The notes under the pieces are model-generated. The model saw nothing but the letters and a program-made list of their open reading frames with translations, did no database searches and was not told where the DNA came from. This document shows, one piece after another, positions 1 through 7,914 of a DNA stretch of 64,000 bases. The stretch's first letter is position 1. Every line of letters starts with the position of its first letter. Made by a program: the position numbers and the translations under genes. The stretch comes from Flavobacterium azooxidireducens (GTDB taxonomy: Bacteria > Bacteroidota > Bacteroidia > Flavobacteriales > Flavobacteriaceae), in the NCBI RefSeq assembly GCF_023195775.1, contig NZ_CP096205.1:372001-436000 (forward strand), written 5' to 3'.

Positions 1-32
1 GGACTTGCAGCGGATAGCCGGAATAGCTTCTT
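1..32 (+). repeat. 3' end of an interspersed flavobacterial repeat (copy A)
   Basis: The first 32 bases match the end of a roughly 150-bp element seen complete at 30963-31110 and related to 46961-47110. The shared part is the GCAGCGGATAGCCGGAATAGC-like tail. The rest of this copy lies outside the window. It ends exactly at the stop codon of the following minus-strand gene. Confidence 0.7.
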
Positions 33-375
33 ATAATTCGAAATCTTTATTGATTTCTTTTACGGCTTTTTCTACTTGATCTTCGATACTTTTGAAAATC
101 TCTTTTATTTCTTTGCGTTTTCCTTCGCGTTTTGTCCAAGCTTCTACTTGAAGAATTTCTTCGTAGGCCACGTTCATTCCCAATAAATCAAGCGTGGGTT
201 TTATTTTGTGTGCATAGCTGTAGGCCAATTTGTGGTTTTTTTCTTCGATGCCTTGTTTGACGAACTTTAAATCTTCCGGAATTTCGCTCACAAAAAGGGT
301 AATTATTTGGAGAACGAACTCGGGATCGTTGTCTGAAAGTGCATAGACTTTGGCTAAGTTATAGTTTAATGCCAT
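31..375 (-). CDS. Hpt (histidine phosphotransfer) domain protein
   Basis: This 114-residue protein is a single helical Hpt domain. Proteins of this kind carry a phosphoryl group between a hybrid histidine kinase and a response regulator in the cytoplasm. The motif AYSYAHKIKPTLDLLG (residues 51-66) places the phospho-accepting histidine at H56, followed by K57 and the usual small/hydrophobic positions. No kinase or receiver domain is fused or adjacent, so its partner is encoded elsewhere. The start lies 4 bp downstream of the preceding hydrolase stop, so the two are probably co-transcribed. The 3' end abuts an interspersed repeat. The family call is fairly secure; the signalling pathway is unknown. 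Confidence 0.8.
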   Translation of the reverse strand: MALNYNLAKVYALSDNDPEFVLQIITLFVSEIPEDLKFVKQGIEEKNHKLAYSYAHKIKPTLDLLGMNVAYEEILQVEAWTKREGKRKEIKEIFKSIEDQVEKAVKEINKDFEL

Positions 376-379
376 TTTT

Positions 380-991
380 TTATTTTACTTGAATTCGGAA
401 TAGTTTTTTGTTTTCAATGAATCCTTCGAGGATGTCGTTTGGGTTTACTTTTGCCACACCTTCTGGTGTTCCGGTAAAAATAATGTCGCCAATTTTGAGT
501 GTAAAGTATTGAGAAACATAGGCTATAAGTTCGTCAATTTTCCACAACATATGGCTGGTATTCCCCTTTTGAACGGTATTTCCGTTGGATTTCAGCTCAA
601 AATTAATATTTTCTGTGGAACTAAAATCTTTTTTCGATAAAAAGCTACCAATAACCGCTGAACCGTCAAAAGCCTTGGCTTTTTCCCAAGGCAAACCTTT
701 TTCTTTGAGTTTTGCTTGTAAATCGCGTGCGGTAAAGTCGATTCCGAGACCGATTTCGTCGTAATAATTTGGTGCAAATTTGGCATCGATGTATTTGCCG
801 ACTTTGTTGATTCGTACTAAAATTTCGACTTCGTGGTGAATATCGTCGCTAAATTCGGGAATCACAAAAGGGTGTTGTTTGAGCAAAACCGCACTGTCGG
901 GTTTTAGAAAAACGACCGGTTCATCGGGTCGCTCGTTGTGAAGCTCTTCGATGTGTTTGGTGTAATTTCTTCCGATGCAGATTATTTTCAT
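380..991 (-). CDS. Fumarylacetoacetate hydrolase (FAH) family protein
   Basis: This 203-residue cytosolic enzyme has the compact FAH fold used by 2-hydroxyhepta-2,4-diene-dioate isomerases, acylpyruvases and oxaloacetate tautomerases. E54 and E56 in HHEVEILVRI and D85 in IDFTARD are the expected divalent-metal ligands. GDIIFTGTPEGVAKV near the C-terminus is the family's conserved loop. It is short for the family and lacks the N-terminal extension of true fumarylacetoacetases. The substrate cannot be told from sequence. Acylpyruvase or oxaloacetate tautomerase activity is the most common outcome for this size class. It sits between a DEDD exonuclease gene and an Hpt gene on the same strand. 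Confidence 0.85.
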   Translation of the reverse strand: MKIICIGRNYTKHIEELHNERPDEPVVFLKPDSAVLLKQHPFVIPEFSDDIHHEVEILVRINKVGKYIDAKFAPNYYDEIGLGIDFTARDLQAKLKEKGLPWEKAKAFDGSAVIGSFLSKKDFSSTENINFELKSNGNTVQKGNTSHMLWKIDELIAYVSQYFTLKIGDIIFTGTPEGVAKVNPNDILEGFIENKKLFRIQVK

Positions 992-993
992 GG

Positions 994-1061
994 CTGAGTT
1001 GCTGAGTTTCTGAGATGCTGAGTTGCTGAGTTGCTGAGATTCTGAGATTCTGAGATTCTTA
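994..1061. repeat. Octamer tandem array (CTGAGTTG-like)
   Basis: About eight imperfect head-to-tail copies of an 8-bp unit, CTGAGTTG/CTGAGATT, fill the gap between two minus-strand genes. It is one of several 7-8-bp tandem arrays in this window (see findings). Confidence 0.8.
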
Positions 1062-1065
1062 GAAT

Positions 1066-1842
1066 TTAAGTTAATTTATTGTTTAATTTTCTGAGTTTGA
1101 TGGCGGTGAGGACTTTTTTGGTGTATAAAGGAAAATCTGCATTTTGAATCCAACCGAAATAGCCGGGTTCTTCTTCTAGCACTTTTTCGACTAAAACGCC
1201 TTTGTGTTTTCCGAAGGAAAAAATTTCTTCTCCTTTGTCATTCAACGCAATAAATCCGGCAAAATCGACGGATTTTTTTCGTGTTGTAAATTCGGAGAGC
1301 GATTTCATATCGTTTTCTAATTCGGGATAACGTTCTAGTTGAGCTTTGAGAATTTCGTAGGTTGCCATTGTATCGGCTTCGGCAGAGTGAGCGTTTTCAA
1401 GCGATTGTCCGCAATAAAATTTGAAAGCAGCACTCAAAGTTCGCTCTTCCATTTTGTGAAAAATGGTTTGCACATCGACTGAAACTCTGTTTTTCATATC
1501 AAAATCCACTCCGGCTCGTAATAATTCTTCGGCCAATAATGGAATATCAAATCGATCTGAATTAAATCCGGCTAAGTCTGAATCTTTAATCATATTATAA
1601 ACCTGACCGGAAAGTTCTTTGAAAGTGGGTTCGTTGGCTACTTTTTCGTCCGTAATTCCGTGAACTTGTGTTGATGTATATGGAATTTTCATTTCCGGAT
1701 TTACCAACCACGTTTTACTTTCTTTATTTCCGTTTGGATAAACTTTGAAGATTGAGATTTCCACAATTCGGTCTTTTGCCACTTCTACTCCGGTAGTTTC
1801 GAGGTCAAAAAAGCAAATTGGGCGGTTTAATTTGAGTTCCAT
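1066..1842 (-). CDS. DEDDh 3'-5' exonuclease (DnaQ-like)
   Basis: This 258-residue protein is a DnaQ/PolIII-epsilon-type exonuclease with all catalytic motifs. ExoI is FFDLETTG (D13, E15), ExoII is GFNSDRFDIPLL (N94, D99), and ExoIII is HSAEADTMATYEIL (H152, D157). After the exonuclease fold (about 6-170), the C-terminal part from about 195 to 258 contains FSFGKHKGVLVEKVL and a GYFGWI segment. This is the small DUF3820-like module often found C-terminal to flavobacterial DnaQ homologues. The protein is probably a stand-alone repair, proofreading or RNA-trimming nuclease rather than the replicative epsilon subunit, whose usual length and context differ. Confidence 0.85.
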   Translation of the reverse strand: MELKLNRPICFFDLETTGVEVAKDRIVEISIFKVYPNGNKESKTWLVNPEMKIPYTSTQVHGITDEKVANEPTFKELSGQVYNMIKDSDLAGFNSDRFDIPLLAEELLRAGVDFDMKNRVSVDVQTIFHKMEERTLSAAFKFYCGQSLENAHSAEADTMATYEILKAQLERYPELENDMKSLSEFTTRKKSVDFAGFIALNDKGEEIFSFGKHKGVLVEKVLEEEPGYFGWIQNADFPLYTKKVLTAIKLRKLNNKLT

Positions 1843-1934
1843 TTTAAAATTTTAGTAAAGCAAAGATAAGAGTTTGAAATAACCTTTTAACGATGAAATT
1901 ACTTTTTTTAGTAGTATTTTAAGGTTTTTGTATT

Positions 1935-1970
1935 AAAAAACCCTTTCAGATTTTTATGACTGAAAGGGTT
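1935..1970 (-). terminator. Rho-independent terminator of the E2 gene
   Basis: An 11-bp perfect stem (1939-1949 with 1960-1970, AACCCTTTCAG) has a 10-nt loop. On the minus strand it is followed by a T-run (A-run at 1935-1940 on plus). It lies just past the stop of the E2 gene. Confidence 0.8.
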
Positions 1971-1991
1971 GAAATTATAATAATTTTAATT

Positions 1992-3350
1992 TTAGAATTC
2001 TCTGTTTTCACTGAAACCTTCTAGATAATCAGCTACACGTTTTACGAATTGTCCACCTAAAGAACCATCTACTACACGGTGATCGTAACTGTGAGACAAG
2101 AACATTTTGTGACGAATTCCGATATAATCTCCGGTTGGAGCTTCGATAACAGCAGGAACTTTTCTGATGGCTCCTAAAGCTAAAATTGCAACTTGTGGTT
2201 GATTGATAATTGGTGTTCCGAAAACGCTGCCGAAAGTTCCCACATTGGTAACGGTGTACGTTCCGCCTTGAATTTCGTCCGGTTTTAATTGATTATTTCG
2301 AGCACGATTGGCTAAATCGTTTACTGTTTTGGTTAAACCGACAAGGTTAAGCATATCCGCATTTTTGATAACCGGAACAATTAAGTTTCCGTTTGGTAAT
2401 GCAGCGGCCATTCCTAGATTGATGTTTTTCTTTTTGATGATGTAATCTCCTTCAACCGAAATATTAATCATTGGGAAGTCTTTGATGGCTTTTGCCACAG
2501 CTTCCATAAATATTGGTGTAAAGGTTAGCTTCTCGCCTTCTCTTTTTTCAAAAGCGTCTTTTACTTTGGTTCTCCAGTTTACAATATTAGTTACATCCAC
2601 TTCAATAAACGACTGCACGTGAGCCGAAGTTTGTTTGGAAGTGGTCATATAACCAGAAATCAGTTTTCGCATACGGTCCATTTCGATGATTTCGTCTTGA
2701 CCGTTTACGGAAACCGGGATTTTTTTCTCCGGAGTTGATTCTGCTTTTGGAGTTTCTGTTTTAGGAGTTTCAACTTTTATTTCCGCTTTTGGAGTTTCGG
2801 CAGCAACTACTGGTTTTGGAGCGGCAACAGGTTGATTGGCTCTGTCTTTTACGTAAGACAAAATATCATCTTTGGTCACGCGACCTTCTTTGCCGGAACC
2901 GTTTATTTTTTCTAATTCAGAGATGGAAACACCTTCCTCTTTGGCAATATTTTTTACCAACGGTGAAAAGAATTTTTCTGATGCTGAAAAATCAACCTCA
3001 ACCGGAGTGGCAGAATGAACAACTTCTTGAGCTACTTCTATGGCCTTTTCAAGTTCAACGATGGCTGGAGCAATTTCTTCATTTGCTTTTTCTGCCGGAG
3101 CACTTCCACCTTCAGTGTCGATAATTGCGATGGTTTGACCCACTTTTACGACATCATCTACGTTAAAAAGAATTTCTGTCAGCGTCCCTGAAACTTCAGA
3201 TGGAACTTCGCTATCTACTTTATCAGTAGCGATTTCCAAGACCGCTTCATCGGCTTCGATTTTCTCTCCCACTTTTTTAAGCCAATTGGTAATTGTTGCT
3301 TCGGCAACACTTTCTCCCATTTTGGGCAATTTTAATTCAAATTTTGCCAT
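1992..3350 (-). CDS. 2-oxo acid dehydrogenase E2 (lipoyl acyltransferase)
   Basis: This 452-residue core subunit of a 2-oxo acid dehydrogenase complex transfers acyl groups from lipoate to CoA. The N-terminal lipoyl domain (about 3-76) carries the lipoylated lysine K44 in ATDKVDSE. A Pro/Lys/Glu-rich linker follows, then a peripheral-subunit-binding domain (about 127-165, FSPLVKNIAKEEGVS), a second linker, and the catalytic domain (about 215-452). The catalytic domain has the active-site motif DHRVVDG (H424, D428). The EIATDKVDSEVPSE lipoyl signature suits branched-chain or succinyl-type complexes better than pyruvate dehydrogenase. No E1 or E3 gene is adjacent, so the complex type stays open. 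It has its own terminator. Confidence 0.9.
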   Translation of the reverse strand: MAKFELKLPKMGESVAEATITNWLKKVGEKIEADEAVLEIATDKVDSEVPSEVSGTLTEILFNVDDVVKVGQTIAIIDTEGGSAPAEKANEEIAPAIVELEKAIEVAQEVVHSATPVEVDFSASEKFFSPLVKNIAKEEGVSISELEKINGSGKEGRVTKDDILSYVKDRANQPVAAPKPVVAAETPKAEIKVETPKTETPKAESTPEKKIPVSVNGQDEIIEMDRMRKLISGYMTTSKQTSAHVQSFIEVDVTNIVNWRTKVKDAFEKREGEKLTFTPIFMEAVAKAIKDFPMINISVEGDYIIKKKNINLGMAAALPNGNLIVPVIKNADMLNLVGLTKTVNDLANRARNNQLKPDEIQGGTYTVTNVGTFGSVFGTPIINQPQVAILALGAIRKVPAVIEAPTGDYIGIRHKMFLSHSYDHRVVDGSLGGQFVKRVADYLEGFSENREF

Positions 3351-3508
3351 ATCTTTAACCTAACGGTTTATTTTTTGTTTCAGTTTGCGAAATTACTAAA
3401 AAAAGGATTGGTTTTTATAATTATCAATAATTTTATTTGACACAGATTTCACGGATTAACACGGATTTAAAAATTTCACAGAGCTTTAAAAACCTTAAAA
3501 TTCAATAA

Positions 3509-4678
3509 TTAACCTTCAATCATCACGACTTCTCCTCTGTCATTGCTGCTGTTGCTACCAATCATAAAATTACATTGATTAGGGATGATTTTGAATGATA
3601 CTTTTTCATTTTTATACAATTCCATTGCGGAAATGATGGTTGAAAAAGGTAAATCGTTCTGATCAAAAATTATTTCAATATTTGAACTTATTCCTTTTAA
3701 TAGCGAAGGTAATTCATTTTTAAAAGAAGTTGAAAGTCGTTTTACATTTTTTCCTAACAATTTTTCGAGTTTTTCTTTTAATAACTCATTTTGGGAAATA
3801 AAAATATAATTGTCAATTTTTCTATTGGAAACTGCTGTTTTATTTTTCTTTAAAAAAGCAAAAAAGAAGCTACCGACTTTCATAAAAACACTAAAAAAGG
3901 CTGATTTTTTGAAATGTTTGGAATAAAAATAATCCATTGCTTCTTGAAAACGTTTCATATACGTTCCGTCTTTTACTGTACTTTCGCCTTTGTAATGAAT
4001 GACGGTGGTTTCGGCGAAATAATAATTGTTTTTTCCTGTTTTCAAAACCGTATAACTCAAGTCGATATCATCGGAATACATAAAACAATTCTCGTCGAAT
4101 CCACCAACTTCATTATATAAATCGCGTTTCATGACCATAAAAGCACCTACTAAAATATCTACTTTTCCGGATTGATTTTCAGTTAAATGCTGAGCATAAT
4201 ATTGATTGAAAATTTTAGTTTTTGGAAAAATTTTATACAACCCAAAGATTTTTGTAAACGCCACCCAAGGAGTTGGAATACCGCGTTTGCTTTCGGGGAG
4301 GAAATTTCCGGTGCCGTCGATGAGTTTGCAACCTAGAATTCCTAGTTGGGAGTTGGGAGTTTGGAGTTTGGAGTTCAGGATTTTAGTGAAAGTATCTTCA
4401 GCTACAACCGTATCGGGATTGAGAATGCAAATATATTCGCCTTTTGCTTCGGCTACTCCTGTGTTATTACCTTTTGGGAAGCCGGTGTTTTCTTTGTTTT
4501 CAATGAGTTTGATATGAGGAAAACGGGTTTTCATCATTTGACAACTATCGTCGGATGAATTATTGTCGATCACAATTATTTCGCCATCAATGTGTTGCAA
4601 AGCGGCTTGCACACTGAGTACACATTGTTCGAGAAAATAGCGAACGTTATAATTAAGGATGATGACGGATAGTTGCAT
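3509..4678 (-). CDS. Family 2 glycosyltransferase (rhamnosyl/galactosyl type)
   Basis: This 389-residue protein has a GT2 (GT-A) catalytic domain at about 1-235. LSVIILNYNVRYFL opens the fold, IDNNSSDD and NPDT line the nucleotide-sugar site, and YSDDIDLSYTVLKTG holds the ED catalytic/acceptor motif. The C-terminal third (about 285-389) is a separate small domain ending FIIGSN-like (NFMIGSNSSNDRGE), which looks like a nucleotide- or CoA-binding fold. It probably acts at the inner membrane face in cell-surface glycan synthesis. Residues 101-112 (LNSKLQTPNSQL) are encoded by a heptamer tandem repeat of the intergenic type (4344-4378). This stretch is therefore likely an in-frame insertion in a surface loop. 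A toxin gene ends 9 bp upstream. Confidence 0.88.
   Translation of the reverse strand: MQLSVIILNYNVRYFLEQCVLSVQAALQHIDGEIIVIDNNSSDDSCQMMKTRFPHIKLIENKENTGFPKGNNTGVAEAKGEYICILNPDTVVAEDTFTKILNSKLQTPNSQLGILGCKLIDGTGNFLPESKRGIPTPWVAFTKIFGLYKIFPKTKIFNQYYAQHLTENQSGKVDILVGAFMVMKRDLYNEVGGFDENCFMYSDDIDLSYTVLKTGKNNYYFAETTVIHYKGESTVKDGTYMKRFQEAMDYFYSKHFKKSAFFSVFMKVGSFFFAFLKKNKTAVSNRKIDNYIFISQNELLKEKLEKLLGKNVKRLSTSFKNELPSLLKGISSNIEIIFDQNDLPFSTIISAMELYKNEKVSFKIIPNQCNFMIGSNSSNDRGEVVMIEG
4344..4378. repeat. Heptamer array inside the glycosyltransferase gene
   Basis: Five head-to-tail 7-bp units (AGTTGGG twice, AGTTTGG twice, AGTTCAG) lie in frame within the coding sequence. Confidence 0.85.
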
Positions 4679-4687
4679 AGGGCAAAT

Positions 4688-4993
4688 TTACAGCAACTTA
4701 TTTAAATCTTCCGGATTTTTTGAATTGTTCCAAAATAAAAGCAAATCAATTACTTTATTTTTCATATCAATACTATAAAAAAGCTTAGTTTGCTTAGAAA
4801 TAATTATTGTATAAATTTTTTTCGAACTATCGTAATTTCCAATTAATGGATTTTCTGAAAGTCTGTTCAAGTTTTCGAATACTAAATCCTGAAATTTTTG
4901 AACCTCTTTATGGTTCCATTTACGGAAAATAAAATCGATTTCATCATAATAAGACATTTCAGAATTTGGCTGCCAAATTATCTGATATGTCAT
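4688..4993 (-). CDS. RelE/ParE-family toxin (pair 2)
   Basis: This 101-residue protein has the RelE/ParE toxin layout: an N-terminal strand, two helices with FIFRKWNHKEVQKFQDLV, NRLSENPLIGNY, then the core strands KIYTIIISKQTKLFYSI and VIDLLLFWNNSKNPEDL. Family members cut mRNA at the ribosome or poison gyrase. Which applies cannot be read here. The start overlaps the antitoxin stop by 4 bp (ATGA), the standard coupling of type II pairs. It is a paralogue of the toxin at 5232-5540, differing at more positions than the two antitoxins differ from each other. The glycosyltransferase gene follows 9 bp later on the same strand. Confidence 0.75.
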   Translation of the reverse strand: MTYQIIWQPNSEMSYYDEIDFIFRKWNHKEVQKFQDLVFENLNRLSENPLIGNYDSSKKIYTIIISKQTKLFYSIDMKNKVIDLLLFWNNSKNPEDLNKLL

Positions 4994-5214
4994 TTCAAAA
5001 AAGGATATTTTAGCTTAATTCTTTTTTGCATTTCTTCGTGCGAAATGCCTTTTCCTTCTTTGGAATCTTGAATCGATTTTTCCAAAAGTTTAATCAAAAT
5101 TGGATGCAATTCTTCTTCTTGAACAGCATTTTTCTCTACATTATATTCAATAATTGGTTCTTCAACTTTGTTGATGTGTTTGTTTTCGTGGCTTGGGTTT
5201 GATTTTTTTGGCAT
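4990..5214 (-). CDS. Putative antitoxin (pair 2)
   Basis: This 74-residue acidic, charged protein is coupled to the downstream toxin by a 4-bp overlap. An apparently disordered N-terminus (about 1-30) precedes a helical part with LHPILIKLLEKSI and GISHEEMQKRIKLKYPF. It has no recognisable DNA-binding fold such as MazE or RHH. The function is inferred from gene order, size and pairing with a RelE-like gene. It is about 70% identical by eye to the antitoxin at 5537-5758, far closer than the two toxins are. Confidence 0.6.
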   Translation of the reverse strand: MPKKSNPSHENKHINKVEEPIIEYNVEKNAVQEEELHPILIKLLEKSIQDSKEGKGISHEEMQKRIKLKYPFLK

Positions 5215-5231
5215 AATTTCAAAATTAATTT

Positions 5232-5540
5232 TTAATAAAGCAACTTATTTAAATCTTCCGGTTTTTTTAGATTGTTCCAAAAAATATGCAATGCAATTAC
5301 TCTTTTTTCTTTGCTAAAACTGTAATACAAAGTAGTTTGTTTTGAAACGACCAACGTATAAACTTTGAATCTTTTATCAAAAACTCCAATTTCAGGATTT
5401 ATAGAAAGTCTTTCTAAATTTTGTTCAACTAAAATTTTAAATTTTTCAACTTCTTTATAATTCCATTTTAGTAAGATAAATTCAGTTTCTTCAATGTACG
5501 ATTCTAATGCAACTGAATCCCAATTAAAACTATATTTCAT
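5232..5540 (-). CDS. RelE/ParE-family toxin (pair 1)
   Basis: This 102-residue paralogue of the toxin at 4688-4993 has the same strand-helix-helix-sheet order. It shares FILLKWNYKEVEKF, NLERLSINPEIGVFD, KVYTLVVSKQTTLYYSF and FWNNLKKPEDLNKLLY. Its start overlaps the stop of the upstream antitoxin by 4 bp (ATGA). The conserved C-terminal FWNN(S/L)K(N/K)PEDLNKLL is nearly invariant between the two copies, while the N-terminal halves differ. This suggests duplication followed by divergence of target- or antitoxin-facing surfaces. Assignment as a toxin rests on fold-like pattern and gene pairing. Confidence 0.75.
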   Translation of the reverse strand: MKYSFNWDSVALESYIEETEFILLKWNYKEVEKFKILVEQNLERLSINPEIGVFDKRFKVYTLVVSKQTTLYYSFSKEKRVIALHIFWNNLKKPEDLNKLLY

Positions 5541-5758
5541 TTTAAAAAAGGATATCTTTCTTTGATTCTTCTCAATGCTTCTTCGTGTGAAATAACATTT
5601 CCTTCTTTATGATTTTTTATAGATTTTTCTAGAAGTTTCACTAAAACAGGATGCAATTCTTCTTCTTGAACAGTATTTTTTTCTACATTATAGTCAGTGA
5701 TTGGCTCTTCAACTTTGTTGATGTCTTTTTTTTCGTGGCTTGGGTTCTTTTTGTTCAT
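5537..5758 (-). CDS. Putative antitoxin (pair 1)
   Basis: This 73-residue charged protein is the first gene of a four-gene minus-strand block of two toxin-antitoxin pairs. It shares VEEPI, YNVEKN, VQEEELHP and the C-terminal ISHEEA(L/M)(R/Q)RIK pattern with the second antitoxin. It has no obvious DNA-binding domain. A downstream interspersed-repeat fragment and the divergent ABC-F gene separate it from the next operon, so any promoter for the block must lie in 5759-5820. Confidence 0.6.
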   Translation of the reverse strand: MNKKNPSHEKKDINKVEEPITDYNVEKNTVQEEELHPVLVKLLEKSIKNHKEGNVISHEEALRRIKERYPFLK

Positions 5759-5820
5759 AACATTAAATTAAAGATTAAATATAAGGATTTTTTTTGAAAT
5801 GCAAAACCCAATTGCATTTC

Positions 5821-5910
5821 CCTCCTAACCCCGATTGCAATGGAAATCCTTTTTTGAAAAAAAAGATTGCAATGGAAAGCGGGAACACGGATAACCGATA
5901 AAGCCCGAGC
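5821..5910 (+). repeat. Degenerate interspersed repeat (copy D)
   Basis: The start (CCTCCTAACCCCGATTGCA) resembles the CTCCCCTAGCCCCGATAG start of the longer copies. The AATGGAAAGCGGGAA segment matches copy C at 46961-47110. The internal part is an inverted repeat around TTTTTTGAAAAAAAA. It lies between the divergent toxin-antitoxin block and the ABC-F gene. Confidence 0.55.
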
Positions 5911-5936
5911 CATTCGTTTCAGAAAAAATAAAGCAT

Positions 5937-5944
5937 TACTTTTG
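5937..5944 (+). promoter_or_regulatory. -7 promoter box for the ABC-F gene
   Basis: TACTTTTG matches the Bacteroidota -7 consensus TAnnTTTG and lies 50 bp before the start codon. No clear -33 TTG is present at the usual spacing. Confidence 0.5.
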
Positions 5945-5994
5945 CACTTTTAAAATCATTGACTAATTGGCAAATTGCCCCATTTACACATTAA

Positions 5995-7854
5995 ATGAAT
6001 TATCTTTCAGTAGAAAATATATCCAAATCCTTCGGCGAACGCGTGTTGTTTGACAACATTTCGTTTGGTATTAACAAAGACCAAAAAATTGCTTTTATTG
6101 CGAAAAATGGTTCGGGAAAAACGACCATTATGAACATTATTAATGGTTTTGATGAACCGGATACGGGTCAAGTGGTGGTTAGAAAAAATATCCGAATGGC
6201 TTTTTTATCGCAAAAGAATGAATTGCAGGACGAATTGACTATCGAAGAAAGCATTTTTGCCAGTGATAATGAAACGCTGAAAGTGATTGAGCAGTATGAA
6301 AAAGCATTGGAAAACCCTGAAAATGAAGAAGCGTATCAAAAAGCTTTTGATTTGATGGACCAACACAATGCTTGGGATTTTGAAACGCAATTCAAGCAGA
6401 TTTTGTTTAAATTGAAGTTGGAAGATTTTAAATTGAAAGTCAAAAGTCTTTCGGGTGGACAGAAAAAACGACTTTCGTTGGCGATAATTTTGATTAATCG
6501 TCCGGATTTATTGATTTTGGATGAGCCAACCAACCACTTGGATTTGGAGATGATTGAATGGCTGGAAAGTTATTTTGCCAAAGAAAATATCACGTTGTTT
6601 ATGGTAACACACGACCGTTTCTTTTTGGAACGTGTTTGCAATGAAATCATTGAATTGGACAACGGAAAACTATACCAATATAAAGGAAACTACTCGTATT
6701 ATTTGCAGAAAAAAGAAGAACGAATTACTTCTGAAAATGCAAGCATTGACAAAGCTCAGAATCTTTTTGTGAAAGAATTAGCGTGGATGCGTCGTCAACC
6801 GAAAGCCAGAACGACCAAATCGAAATCTCGTCAGGATGATTTTTATGTGATTAAGGAAAAAGCCGAAAGTCGCCGAAAAGAAAATGTGGTGGAGCTTGAA
6901 ATCAATATGGAACGAATGGGAAGCAAGATTATTGAGCTTCATAAACTGTATAAAAAATTCAAAGACCGAGTGATTCTTGACAATTTTTCGTATGATTTTC
7001 AGCGTGGCGAACGCATTGGAATTATCGGAAAAAACGGAACAGGAAAATCGACATTTTTGAATATTTTGACCAAAACGATGTTGCCCGATGCCGGAAAAGT
7101 TGTGATTGGTGAAACGATTAAAGTAGGTTATTATACGCAAAGCGGCATCAACCCAAAACCGGGTCAGAAAGTAATTGATATTATTAAGGAATACGGAGAA
7201 TATATTCCGCTTACAAAAGGAAAAATTATTTCAGCTTCGCAATTGCTGGAACGTTTTCTTTTTGATGCGAAAAAACAATATGACTTTGTAGAAAAATTGA
7301 GCGGTGGCGAATTGAAACGATTGTATTTATGTACGGTTTTGATTCAGAATCCGAACTTCTTGATATTAGATGAGCCAACGAATGATTTGGACATTGTAAC
7401 ATTAAATGTTTTGGAAAGTTTTTTATTAGATTTTCCCGGATGTTTGTTGGTGGTTTCCCACGATCGTTATTTTATGGATAAAATTGTAGATCACTTATTC
7501 GTGTTTAGAGGCGAAGGTGAAATTGAAGATTTTCCAGGTAATTATTCCGATTTTAGAGCATACGAAGACAGTGCTGATGTGGCTTTGAAAGAAGAAAACA
7601 AAGCCGATAAAAAAGCGTGGAAACAAAACAATCCGGTTGGAAATTTATCGTTTAACGAACAAAAAGAATTTCAAAAAATTGAACGTGAAATAAAAGATTT
7701 GGAATTTGAGAAAAAACAAATCGAACAATTATTTGCTGATGGTAAAGTAACTGATGATGCTATTGAGAAAAAAGCGAATGAGTTGCAAGTGATTATAAAG
7801 AAATTGGAAGAAAAGGAAGAGCGTTGGTTTGAACTTTCTTCAAAAATTGAGTAA
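5995..7854 (+). CDS. ABC-F ATPase, Uup-like
   Basis: This 619-residue soluble protein has two ABC ATPase domains and no membrane segment, the mark of ABC-F ribosome-associated factors. Domain 1: Walker A KNGSGKTT (about 37-44), signature LSGGQ (152-156), LDEPTNHLDL. Domain 2: Walker A GKNGTGKS (345-352), signature LSGGE (435-439), LDEPTNDLDI. Between them lies the charged linker with WMRRQPKARTTKSKSRQ. The C-terminal 75 residues form a coiled coil (EFQKIEREIKDLEFEKK), as in Uup. Uup-type proteins act on stalled ribosomes and affect precise excision of transposons. No resistance role is indicated. It has its own promoter and faces away from the toxin-antitoxin block. Confidence 0.92.
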   Translation: MNYLSVENISKSFGERVLFDNISFGINKDQKIAFIAKNGSGKTTIMNIINGFDEPDTGQVVVRKNIRMAFLSQKNELQDELTIEESIFASDNETLKVIEQYEKALENPENEEAYQKAFDLMDQHNAWDFETQFKQILFKLKLEDFKLKVKSLSGGQKKRLSLAIILINRPDLLILDEPTNHLDLEMIEWLESYFAKENITLFMVTHDRFFLERVCNEIIELDNGKLYQYKGNYSYYLQKKEERITSENASIDKAQNLFVKELAWMRRQPKARTTKSKSRQDDFYVIKEKAESRRKENVVELEINMERMGSKIIELHKLYKKFKDRVILDNFSYDFQRGERIGIIGKNGTGKSTFLNILTKTMLPDAGKVVIGETIKVGYYTQSGINPKPGQKVIDIIKEYGEYIPLTKGKIISASQLLERFLFDAKKQYDFVEKLSGGELKRLYLCTVLIQNPNFLILDEPTNDLDIVTLNVLESFLLDFPGCLLVVSHDRYFMDKIVDHLFVFRGEGEIEDFPGNYSDFRAYEDSADVALKEENKADKKAWKQNNPVGNLSFNEQKEFQKIEREIKDLEFEKKQIEQLFADGKVTDDAIEKKANELQVIIKKLEEKEERWFELSSKIE

Positions 7855-7859
7855 TTTAG

Positions 7860-7913
7860 CTCGCAAAGACGCAGAGTCGCCAAGAAAAACTGCGTCTTTG
7901 CGACTTTGCGAGA
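7860..7913. repeat. Intergenic inverted repeat (CGCAAAGACGCAG family)
   Basis: CTCGCAAAGACGCAG pairs with the CTGCGTCTTTGCG...TTTGCGAG arm across a short loop, between the ABC-F stop and the methyltransferase. Similar CGCAAAG repeats are common between genes in Bacteroidota. It can act as a bidirectional hairpin. Confidence 0.6.
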
Positions 7914-7914
7914 A

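Noticed and set aside
7906..7914. TTG start for the methyltransferase
   Set aside because: It lies within an intergenic repeat hairpin; the ATG at 7915 is the natural start.
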